The notes beneath the pieces were generated by a model. That model did not search any database. It worked only from the letters and a program-made list of their open reading frames with translations, and had not been told where the DNA came from. A DNA stretch of 55,028 bases, taken from CAYMST01 sp964393115. Its GTDB lineage: Bacteria > Bacteroidota > Bacteroidia > Cytophagales > Cyclobacteriaceae. How positions within the stretch are numbered: the stretch's first letter is position 1; the number at the start of each line of letters is the position of its first letter. The stretch covers positions 1 to 55,028 of the forward strand of contig CAYMST010000003.1 of assembly GCA_964393115.1 (NCBI GenBank). Reading direction: 5' to 3'. Of the stretch, positions 42,620 to 49,894 are shown one piece after another. A program made the position numbers and the translations under genes.

Positions 42620-43138
42620 TTTGGCGTTAAGCTCAGTGTAAACTAATTGAGCCATCTGCTGTTTAGTATAGGTTTCTGAATCTCTAATTTCAATCTGGGA
42701 GCTTTTGTAAAAAGGCTCCCTTTTTTCGAGCTTTTCTACTATTCCCTTTTTTAGATCCTCTTTTTCCATCTGATTCACCAAAGGTCGGTGACTAGCCTTT
42801 GCTAACCGCCTGACCAAATCATCAATTCCCACATGAAGGTAAACGGTGACTCCGTTTTCGTTCATTTGCTGCATGTTATCATAAAAGCAAGGAGCTCCCC
42901 CACCAGTCGCAATAATATAGTTGCCATCTAAACCATATGTTTTGGTCAACGCAGCTTTTTCCAATTCGCGAAAAGCAGTCTCGCCTTGCTGTTCGAAAAT
43001 ATCGGCAATACGCATTCCTGTGCTTTGTACAATTTGCTCGTCCAAGTCAATAAGTTCATAATGAGGGAGAAGCGGTAATAAATTAATCCCTAAAGTGGAT
43101 TTTCCACTGCCCGGCATACCTACGATATAAACTCTCAT
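42596..43138 (-). CDS. aroK: Shikimate kinase
   Basis: Phosphorylates shikimate in aromatic amino acid synthesis. 180 residues with a P-loop at 7-15 (GMPGSGKST), the substrate-binding Asp in YELIDLDEQI, the GETAFRELEKAAL motif and ATGGGAPCF. The lid region is in RLAKASHRPLV. It overlaps the upstream DoxX gene by four bases (ATGA) and convergently overlaps the OmpP1 gene by 24 bp. Start ATG 43138. Family certain. Confidence 0.95.
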   Translation of the reverse strand: MRVYIVGMPGSGKSTLGINLLPLLPHYELIDLDEQIVQSTGMRIADIFEQQGETAFRELEKAALTKTYGLDGNYIIATGGGAPCFYDNMQQMNENGVTVYLHVGIDDLVRRLAKASHRPLVNQMEKEDLKKGIVEKLEKREPFYKSSQIEIRDSETYTKQQMAQLVYTELNAKLEVDSKR

Positions 43139-44229
43139 CGTGCTAATAACTTCTTTACTTCCTCAGGTGATGGGACATCGTTATAATGCCACTTACCAAG
43201 CACTACTCCATCTCTGAATAATAAAATCCCTGGGTTGGAACGAATCATAGCCTTGAGCACAGTAGCATCTACAAAATAGTAGGGAGTGGCCAACTGCACT
43301 TCATGGCGGTATTTTTCAAATGACTTTCCATCCGATGAGGTAATCGCCCAAACATCTATTTCAGTTTCCATAGTCAACGTGAGCTTATTGATTTCCTCGG
43401 TCATAGACCTGTCTACCTTATCCACCTTATGTACAGCAACCAATAATTTTGTTCCTTTTAGCGATTCTTGTGTCACATCGGCCTCATCATTCCAAATAGC
43501 ATAATCCTGAATCTTCGGTGTGGCCTCCTCAGGGTTCAAAAGCTTCATCTCTTTAAAGGTATAAGCCTTGTCATATTTATCCAGTTCGTACTCTTGACCA
43601 TCCTTAGTCATAATGTATTTGTATTTAGGCTTGGCAGCTGGTTTCATCTGTTTGCCAATATCATTCCCGACTTTATAGGGTCTAAAATCAATAAACGGTA
43701 AGTGCGCAATGGCATAAAAAGCGATACCTAACGTCAGTAGGGTACTCACGGAGATCATGAAATCTCCTCGAAACGGCACCTCACTGAAGCCAATTAGCCG
43801 TTTACGATATGCTACTAGTAAGACAATGAGAAGAAGCAGAACAATATCTTTAGTGAAAGACTCCCATGGCGTAAGCTTAATCGCATCTCCGAAGCAACCA
43901 CAATCGGTCACTTTGTTAAAGTAGGCAGAATAAAATGTGAGGAAGGTAAAAAATACAATCAGGCCAAGTGCTACCCATGACGTGTACTTCATTCGGTAAT
44001 TAAACAAAATCGCAATACCCAATACTACCTCAAAGACAACGAAGATAACCGCAATGGGAAGCGCTAGTGGCACAAAAAACCCAAAAAAAGAGGCGATGTC
44101 TTCTGAAAAGACATGAAAGTATTCTTCCATTTTTATTGCAGTGCCAATAGGATCATTTACTTTGATCAATCCCGAGAAAATGAATAAGGCTCCAACAAAA
44201 AACTTACAGACATTAACTAGATATTTCAT
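43135..44229 (-). CDS. DoxX-family membrane protein fused to a thioredoxin-like domain (BT_3928-type)
   Basis: 364 residues from the ATG at 44229 (MKYLVNVCKFFVG); the longer frame to 44256 is less likely. The N-terminal half has four to five membrane helices in DoxX/MauE style, with a TDCGCFGDAIKLTPWESFTKD motif carrying a C-x-C pair. After a linker, the C-terminal ~130 residues resemble a thioredoxin-like fold (LKGTKLLVAVHKVDKVDR; ATPYYFVDATVLKAMIRSNPGILLFRDGVVLGKWHY) that lacks a CxxC active site. Proteins of this shape are conserved in Bacteroidota, and redox or metabolite roles have been suggested but not proven. It is translationally coupled to aroK by ATGA. Confidence 0.8.
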   Translation of the reverse strand: MKYLVNVCKFFVGALFIFSGLIKVNDPIGTAIKMEEYFHVFSEDIASFFGFFVPLALPIAVIFVVFEVVLGIAILFNYRMKYTSWVALGLIVFFTFLTFYSAYFNKVTDCGCFGDAIKLTPWESFTKDIVLLLLIVLLVAYRKRLIGFSEVPFRGDFMISVSTLLTLGIAFYAIAHLPFIDFRPYKVGNDIGKQMKPAAKPKYKYIMTKDGQEYELDKYDKAYTFKEMKLLNPEEATPKIQDYAIWNDEADVTQESLKGTKLLVAVHKVDKVDRSMTEEINKLTLTMETEIDVWAITSSDGKSFEKYRHEVQLATPYYFVDATVLKAMIRSNPGILLFRDGVVLGKWHYNDVPSPEEVKKLLAR

Positions 44230-44424
44230 GTGTATTCGTTTAGCTCCCAGTACCACCCGCCCGGCGGCCTAGAAAGAATTCGCGATAAACTCATTCATCC
44301 TCTGTGCTATGTTTGGGATTCTAAGTTTATATTCATTTATTCAAACTCATTTATCTCGTAACAATCTTATATCAACCAAGTTTTGCAGTGGTCAATAATA
44401 ATTCAGTTGAGTGTCAAACTCACT

Positions 44425-44973
44425 TTATGCTACTTGATAATCTAGCTTTATCAAGCAAAAAACAGAATAATTGATAATATCTTGATAATTGGCATCAACA
44501 CCTTCTGAAACTAAGGTACTTCCTTGATTATCCTCTATTTGTTTTACTCTCAAAAGTTTCATCAATATAATATCTGTCATGGAAGAAACGCGCATTTCAC
44601 GCCAAGCTTCTCCATAATCGTGATTTTTTCGAAGCAATAGTTGAAGTGTATCGTCGGCCATTTTATCATATAGCGGTGCTATCTCCTCGGTTGGAATTTC
44701 CATACGATCGTCTTCATTGTAGGATATTTGCATCATAGCCATAATACAATAGTTGATCATGGCAACAAATTCTCCCTCAATGGATTCATCTACCATTTGC
44801 GTCTGTTTCTCCTGAATAGAACGAATGCGTTTTGCCTTGATAAAAATCTGATCCGTAATTGACGGAAGTCGAAGAATCCTCCACGCCGTTCCGTAGTCTT
44901 TTGTTTTCTTGGTAAAAAGACTTTTACACGCTGCGATTACTTGCCTATATTCGCTTATACTTTTCTCCTCCAA
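44425..44973 (-). CDS. DUF1599 (Nmad1-like) protein with duplicated domain
   Basis: 182 residues, start TTG 44973 (MEEKSISEYRQV); no ATG is available. Two tandem copies of one unit are visible: KKTKDYGTAWRILRLPSITDQI at ~22-43 and RKNHDYGEAWREMRVSSMTDII at ~114-135, each followed by a LR/KR-x-IxxI helix and a 'INY' helix (VAMINYCIMAMMQI; DIINYSVFCLIKL). This is the DUF1599 family, also named nucleotide modification associated domain 1. The repeated K-x-x-DYG-x-AWR motif suggests a shared ligand site. It is divergent from folP. Function is unproven. Confidence 0.85.
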   Translation of the reverse strand: MEEKSISEYRQVIAACKSLFTKKTKDYGTAWRILRLPSITDQIFIKAKRIRSIQEKQTQMVDESIEGEFVAMINYCIMAMMQISYNEDDRMEIPTEEIAPLYDKMADDTLQLLLRKNHDYGEAWREMRVSSMTDIILMKLLRVKQIEDNQGSTLVSEGVDANYQDIINYSVFCLIKLDYQVA

Positions 44974-45039
44974 CCTTTACTTTTTTCGCTAAAATAATTG
45001 ATTTTGACATCTAGACTCTCGAATTCCATCAAATATAGT

Positions 45040-45867
45040 ATGAATGTCGGTGGTCGATTGGTAGACCTTTCGTCTCCCAAAGTAATGGCCATACTAAATA
45101 CAACGCCAGACTCTTTTTATAGCGGTAGCCGCCACGAACAGGTGGATGATGCTCTAAAAAATGTTGAAAAGTTGATTTCAGAAGGTGCTGACTTCATTGA
45201 TATCGGTGGATACTCTACACGACCGGGAGCTGATCATGTGTCTATAGCTGATGAAGTTCAACGGACAAGCACGGTTATTCAGGCAGTCATGAAACATTTT
45301 CCTGAAGTCATGATCTCCATCGATACGTTTAGAACTGAGGTAGCTTCTGCCGCATTAGACAGTGGCGCACTAATTGTAAATGATGTCTCTGGTGGTCAGT
45401 TAGATGATCGAATGTTTGAGTTGGTAGGAAATCGGAAAGTTCCCTATATCCTCACGCATATGAGAGGCACGCCCCAGACGATGGCCAATCAGACGATATA
45501 TGAGGACTTACTTAAAGACGTAGTGACCTACTTCGCTCATAAGCTAGAACAGCTACGGTCACTTGGAGCACTTGATGTAATCATAGATCCCGGTTTTGGG
45601 TTTGCAAAGAATCTCGATCAAAATTATTTCCTGCTCAAAGAGTTGGAATATTTTAAATCCTTGGAAGCACCTGTTCTTATCGGGCTTTCACGAAAAAGTA
45701 TGCTGTACAAGCTACTGGATATAACGGCAGATGCGGCGTTGAACGCCACAACTGCAGCTCATATGATTGCGCTGCAAAATGGTGCAAATATCTTACGTGT
45801 TCATGATGTAAGGCCGGCTGTTGAAGCCATTAAAATTTTTAACTACACAAAACATGTTGTTGTTTAA
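45040..45867 (+). CDS. folP: Dihydropteroate synthase
   Basis: Condenses p-aminobenzoate with dihydropterin pyrophosphate in folate synthesis and is the sulfonamide target. From ATG 45040 (MNVGGRLVDLSSPKV) it has 275 residues; a TTG-started frame from 44998 adds 14 that do not fit. TIM barrel motifs: ILNTTPDSFYSGS (pterin and sulfonamide site), DIGGYSTRPGAD, ISIDTFRTEVA, IVNDVSGG, IDPGFGFAKN, GLSRKSML. All are intact. The 3' end overlaps the proposed cdaA start by 14 bp, suggesting coupling. Confidence 0.95.
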   Translation: MNVGGRLVDLSSPKVMAILNTTPDSFYSGSRHEQVDDALKNVEKLISEGADFIDIGGYSTRPGADHVSIADEVQRTSTVIQAVMKHFPEVMISIDTFRTEVASAALDSGALIVNDVSGGQLDDRMFELVGNRKVPYILTHMRGTPQTMANQTIYEDLLKDVVTYFAHKLEQLRSLGALDVIIDPGFGFAKNLDQNYFLLKELEYFKSLEAPVLIGLSRKSMLYKLLDITADAALNATTAAHMIALQNGANILRVHDVRPAVEAIKIFNYTKHVVV

Positions 45868-46723
45868 AATCGGTTTTCTAGAAATTACCTGGGTCGATAT
45901 CATTGATATCTTCTTGGTCTCCCTGCTCATCGGTCAGGTTTATAAGCTGATGAAAGGTAGCGTAGCCATTAAAGTGTTTCTCGGTTTTCTCTTTTTATTT
46001 CTCGCGTTCTTAATTGTCAACGCCGCACAAATGGAACTACTTGGAGGTATTCTTGGGGAATTTATGGGGTTAGGGGTACTTACGGTGATTATCCTTTTCC
46101 AGCAAGAGATCCGCAAGTTCTTACTTGTCATTGGAAAAACATCCGTTTTTGATGAGAATACGCTATTCCGATTTCGTTTCATGAGCAAAAGAGGGTATTC
46201 AGGTTCTAGTGTGAATATCAATCCAATCATGGACGCCCTAAAGTCCTTGGCTAACTCAAAAACCGGAGCGCTTCTCGTCATCTCTAAAAATTCAGAACTT
46301 AAATTCTACGCCGAATCCGGAGATAGGCTTGACGCTCTAGTGTCAAAAAGGCTATTAGTTTCCATATTCAATAAAAATAGTCCACTGCACGACGGTGCTA
46401 TTATCTTGCTTAGTGGGCGTATAGTCGCTGCTCGATGTATTCTTCCTGTATCCGAACGTGCCGATTTACCTGCTCAATATGGACTAAGACATAGAGCAGC
46501 ACTCGGAATGTCCGAAAATACAGACACCCTAATTGTAGTCGTCTCTGAGGAAACTGGCCAGATGTCGGTGGCTCAAAATGGAGTTATTACCAACAATATT
46601 GGTAGCCTTGAATTGAGAAAGAAAATCAACGAATATTTGCAATCCGATGACAGCTTAAGTTTTGGGCGGTTTTGGCAATCAAAAAAACCGGCCGAAGAGC
46701 CAGCAGCAACAGGCGAAGCCTAG
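45854..46723 (+). CDS. cdaA: Diadenylate cyclase (c-di-AMP synthase), CdaA type
   Basis: Makes cyclic di-AMP from two ATP. From the ATG at 45854 (MLLFKIGFLEITW) it has 289 residues; a longer frame from 45821 lies inside folP and is not needed. Three N-terminal membrane helices (DIFLVSLLIGQVY; VFLGFLFLFLAFLIV; LGVLTVIILFQ) precede the DAC domain with the catalytic DGA in HDGAIILLSG and the RHR motif in LRHRAALGMSE. The C-terminus has a linker rich in Ala and Glu. It follows folP with a 14-bp overlap, a pairing common in Bacteroidota. No c-di-AMP hydrolase is in the window. Confidence 0.94.
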   Translation: MLLFKIGFLEITWVDIIDIFLVSLLIGQVYKLMKGSVAIKVFLGFLFLFLAFLIVNAAQMELLGGILGEFMGLGVLTVIILFQQEIRKFLLVIGKTSVFDENTLFRFRFMSKRGYSGSSVNINPIMDALKSLANSKTGALLVISKNSELKFYAESGDRLDALVSKRLLVSIFNKNSPLHDGAIILLSGRIVAARCILPVSERADLPAQYGLRHRAALGMSENTDTLIVVVSEETGQMSVAQNGVITNNIGSLELRKKINEYLQSDDSLSFGRFWQSKKPAEEPAATGEA

Positions 46724-46774
46724 AATTTCCAAAACATGTTGTGATAATTTCGGTTATAACCAAAAAATTAAAAA

Positions 46775-47788
46775 TTGAAGAAAGGCGTTTTACTTGTTAA
46801 CCTTGGTACACCAGATAGTACTTCGGTTCCAGATGTTAGAAAATACTTAAGAGAGTTCTTATTGGATAAAAGGGTTATTGATATTCCAACCATACCCAGA
46901 AATTTATTGGTAAATGGAATCATTGCTCCTTTTCGTGCTCCTAAGTCAGCAGCAGAGTATCGCAAACTATGGACCGAACAGGGATCTCCGCTCAAAGTAT
47001 ACAGTGAATCCATGGTAGCCTTGTTGCAAAATATGCTAGGTGAAGAATATGTGGTCGCGTTAGGTATGCGTTATCAGAGTCCCTCTATCGCTTCGGGTCT
47101 GGAAAAACTAATCGAGCAAGACGTAGAAAGCATATTGGTAGTTTCTCTTTTTCCACAATACGCGTCAGCTACTACTGGATCTGTAGTGGATAAGGTGATG
47201 GAAATCGCTAAAAACTGGCAAATCATTCCAAATATCTCTTTTGTCAATAAATTCTTTGACCATCCACTTTTCATTCAAACCATTGTAGAGCGTGCGAAAG
47301 AGCAAATGACAAGTGATCACTACGATCATTATGTTTTCTCTTATCATGGACTTCCTGAGAGACAAATTATTAAGGGCTCTGTAAAAGAGTATTGTAAACT
47401 CGGAACTTGTTGCAATACCTATGAGAAGCGTAATCAATACTGTTACCGGGCACAATGCTTCCAAACTTCCTATTTGATAGCAGATGCCTTGGAGTTGAAG
47501 CCGGAGCAATACACGATTTGCTTTCAGTCAAGGCTAGGAAAAACACCATGGATACAACCGTACACAGAAGATGTCGTCATTGATCTGGCGAAGAAAGGTA
47601 AGAAAAAAGTCCTGGCTTTCTCTCCGGCTTTTGTAGCTGACTGTCTGGAGACTACCATCGAAATCGGAGAAACATATAAAGAAGATTTCGAACATCACGG
47701 TGGTGAGAAGTGGCAACTAGTGGAAAGCTTAAATGAACACCCTCTTTGGATAGAATGCCTCAAGCAATTAGTGGAAGAAAACCAATAA
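46775..47788 (+). CDS. hemH: Ferrochelatase
   Basis: Inserts Fe2+ into protoporphyrin IX. 337 residues, start TTG 46775 (MKKGVLLVNLGTPD, the family N-terminus). The active-site His is in YHGLPERQI. Just after it is a cluster of cysteines (207, 212, 213, 223, 228; CKLGTCC and CYRAQC) of the kind found in some bacterial ferrochelatases and possibly binding an Fe-S cluster. The C-terminal ETTIEIGE motif holds the conserved acidic residues. It is separated from cdaA by a short AT-rich gap. Confidence 0.94.
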   Translation: MKKGVLLVNLGTPDSTSVPDVRKYLREFLLDKRVIDIPTIPRNLLVNGIIAPFRAPKSAAEYRKLWTEQGSPLKVYSESMVALLQNMLGEEYVVALGMRYQSPSIASGLEKLIEQDVESILVVSLFPQYASATTGSVVDKVMEIAKNWQIIPNISFVNKFFDHPLFIQTIVERAKEQMTSDHYDHYVFSYHGLPERQIIKGSVKEYCKLGTCCNTYEKRNQYCYRAQCFQTSYLIADALELKPEQYTICFQSRLGKTPWIQPYTEDVVIDLAKKGKKKVLAFSPAFVADCLETTIEIGETYKEDFEHHGGEKWQLVESLNEHPLWIECLKQLVEENQ

Positions 47789-47879
47789 TCAACCTTACGG
47801 CAAAAGTGAAGGAATATTGATTTATTCGTTCTTTGTGAATTAAAGTAATTCGATTAGTGTTTTGACCTAAAACATTGAG

Positions 47880-48500
47880 GTGAATTATAACGACTTAGCA
47901 TTTACAGATCAAGTTCTTCAGATGCAAGAAAAATACGGCAGCAAGGCTGCGTATGAAAAAATGAAGGACAGAAACGATAGAAGTGGCTTGGGAGATCATG
48001 AAGTACAGTTTATTGAGGAAATGGATCACTTCTTTATGGCTACTATAGGGGAAAATAATTTTCCGTACATCCAGCACCGTGGCGGGCCTAAAGGATTCCT
48101 AAAAGCGCTAAATGAAAAGCAGATTGCATTTATCGATTTTGTAGGAAACAAACAATACATTTCGCTTGGTAATCTATCCACAAATAATAAAGTATCCCTT
48201 TTTCTAATTTCTTATCCCCATAGGGCCAGATTAAAAATTTACGCAGAAGCAGAAGTAGTCTCTATTGAAGACAATCAAGACCTATTTGAGCAACTAAAGC
48301 CTATGGATTATTCTTTCAGACCTGAGCGTATTATTATTTTCAATGTAAAAGCATTTGATTGGAATTGTCCCCAACATATTACTGAGCGATTTACTACAGA
48401 AGAGGTCAATATCGTATTAGCGGGTGCTCAGAAAAAGATTAAATTATTAGAAACTCAAAATGAAGAACTCAAAAATCAACTAGGCCAGGCCAATGACTAA
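47880..48500 (+). CDS. Pyridoxamine 5'-phosphate oxidase-like FMN-binding protein
   Basis: 206 residues, start GTG 47880. A helical N-terminus leads into a split barrel (DHFFMATIGENNFPYIQHRGGPKGF; FIDFVGNKQYISLGNLSTNNKVSLFLISYPHRARLKIYAEAEV) of the PNPOx-like group, in the subgroup with the 'HRGGPKGF' FMN-contact loop. The C-terminus is a coiled-coil tail (KKIKLLETQNEELKNQLGQ). Members reduce or oxidise small substrates with FMN, but the substrate here is unknown. Not PdxH itself by length and motifs. Confidence 0.85.
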   Translation: MNYNDLAFTDQVLQMQEKYGSKAAYEKMKDRNDRSGLGDHEVQFIEEMDHFFMATIGENNFPYIQHRGGPKGFLKALNEKQIAFIDFVGNKQYISLGNLSTNNKVSLFLISYPHRARLKIYAEAEVVSIEDNQDLFEQLKPMDYSFRPERIIIFNVKAFDWNCPQHITERFTTEEVNIVLAGAQKKIKLLETQNEELKNQLGQAND

Positions 48501-48539
48501 ACAAATATTTTTAGATTTGAAAAAATTGAATCTGAACCG

Positions 48540-49298
48540 ATGTGTCTAATATTCTTCGCTTGGAAAAAACACCCTAAGTTAGATCTTATCATGCTCGCTA
48601 ATCGCGATGAATACCTGGACAGGCCTACGGAAAGAATACGGTATTGGAAAGATAAACCCAATATCCTCGCCGGTCGTGATCTTGACAAGATGGGAACCTG
48701 GATGGGCGTATCCGAACAGGGACGGTATGCGGCAGTTACTAATTTCCGCAACCCAAGGCTTATGAAGCCAGACTCGAAATCTAGAGGGAAATGGGTAAGC
48801 CACTTTTTAGAAAATCAGGATACCTCTCTAGAAAAATTCCCTTCTTCACTAGGTGATATAAAGTCTTATAATCCCGGTAATTTACTTTTTGGAGATACCC
48901 ACGAGCTTTGGTACTTGAATAATGTCGATGCCCAAGTTAAAAAGTTGGAACCAGGCATATACGGCCTTAGCAATTCATTGTTAGATACGCCCTGGCCTAA
49001 GTTAGAATCTGGTAAAAAATTATTTTCTGAAATGGTTTCTCATGAGGATCTAGATGAAAATGCGCTCTACCAGATGATGACAGATCAGAAAAAGGCTCCC
49101 GACCATAAGCTTCCAAGAACAGGCATCTCTATGGAAATGGAAAGGAAGCTATCTTCAAGATTTATAAAAATCGACAACTACGGGACGCGCTGTACAAGTT
49201 TATTAACTATCGATAAGGATGGTCTGGTTAACTTTAGCGAGAAATCATATGAACAGAACTCAAAATTAACTTATCAATTTAAAATTCAGACGACGTGA
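48540..49298 (+). CDS. NRDE/TANGO2-family protein
   Basis: 252 residues of the NRDE family, named for the ANRDEYLDRPTERIRYW motif seen here (~20-36). The N-terminus is MCLI, so after Met removal a Cys would be the first residue, as in N-terminal nucleophile hydrolases; the family position is conserved. GRDLDKMGTWMGVSEQGRYAAVTNFRN and YNPGNLLFGDTHELWYLNN are further family blocks. TANGO2 relatives are linked to haem or lipid handling in eukaryotes; the bacterial role is not established. It overlaps the lipoprotein start by 4 bp. Confidence 0.88.
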   Translation: MCLIFFAWKKHPKLDLIMLANRDEYLDRPTERIRYWKDKPNILAGRDLDKMGTWMGVSEQGRYAAVTNFRNPRLMKPDSKSRGKWVSHFLENQDTSLEKFPSSLGDIKSYNPGNLLFGDTHELWYLNNVDAQVKKLEPGIYGLSNSLLDTPWPKLESGKKLFSEMVSHEDLDENALYQMMTDQKKAPDHKLPRTGISMEMERKLSSRFIKIDNYGTRCTSLLTIDKDGLVNFSEKSYEQNSKLTYQFKIQTT

Positions 49299-49870
49299 AA
49301 AAATTACTCTACTTCTTTATTGGCTTAGCTTTCGTCATCACTGCGTGTAGCGATGGGGATGAAAGTAATGCAAACTTTAGTCCTTTAGAAGACGCTCCCG
49401 GTCTACCAACATTAGATGAAACAAAGCAAGATAGTATCGACTCTGTTAAGGCAGTTTTAGATAAAATTAAACAAGACAGCATAGATGCGGCCAGTGCAAT
49501 TCTTAATGGTAAAATATTTGGTAATGACTGGACCTTAATGAGTGCAAAAGCAATTCACGAAAGTTTGGATAACCGGTATAACATAGAGTTCTATGGTGAA
49601 GACCTTTCAAACGTGTGTAGCACAATCGCTGTTCAGACGCCACATTTATTTACTTTCGTTACTGATGCTGTTGGCCGTTACGAATACCCTGCGGAAACAC
49701 TGATTCAAAACATGGAATTTCGAAAAGGTGATGGAACCAGAGAGCGGAATTCCTCTGGTTTTATCCAGATTATAGAGATCACCGGTAATACAATAATTGG
49801 AATTGCAGATGTTACCGTCGATGATGACAACTTTGTAAAGGGTGCATTTACCGCCACGATCTGTCAATAG
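49295..49870 (+). CDS. Hypothetical lipoprotein with KQDSID repeat
   Basis: 191 residues, start GTG 49295, overlapping the NRDE stop by the GTGA tetranucleotide. Signal peptide with lipobox TAC (LAFVITACSDGD). Next comes a charged helical segment holding a near-repeat: KQDSIDSVKAVLDKI and KQDSIDAASAIL. The C-terminal ~120 residues are a predicted beta-sandwich (GNDWTLMSAKAIHESLDNRYNIEF ... GFIQIIEITGNTIIGIADV). Not recognised beyond that. The coupling suggests linked expression with the NRDE gene. Confidence 0.75.
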   Translation: MKKLLYFFIGLAFVITACSDGDESNANFSPLEDAPGLPTLDETKQDSIDSVKAVLDKIKQDSIDAASAILNGKIFGNDWTLMSAKAIHESLDNRYNIEFYGEDLSNVCSTIAVQTPHLFTFVTDAVGRYEYPAETLIQNMEFRKGDGTRERNSSGFIQIIEITGNTIIGIADVTVDDDNFVKGAFTATICQ

Positions 49871-49894
49871 ACTGAAATAACATCCAAAAATCTG

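Noticed and set aside
44230..44424. GC-rich CCGCCCGGCGGCC patch near the DoxX gene as a possible tRNA or small RNA
   Set aside because: No cloverleaf, CCA or T-loop pattern could be drawn.
45940..46281. 113-codon minus-strand frame inside cdaA
   Set aside because: Antisense to conserved CdaA motifs; no family signature.
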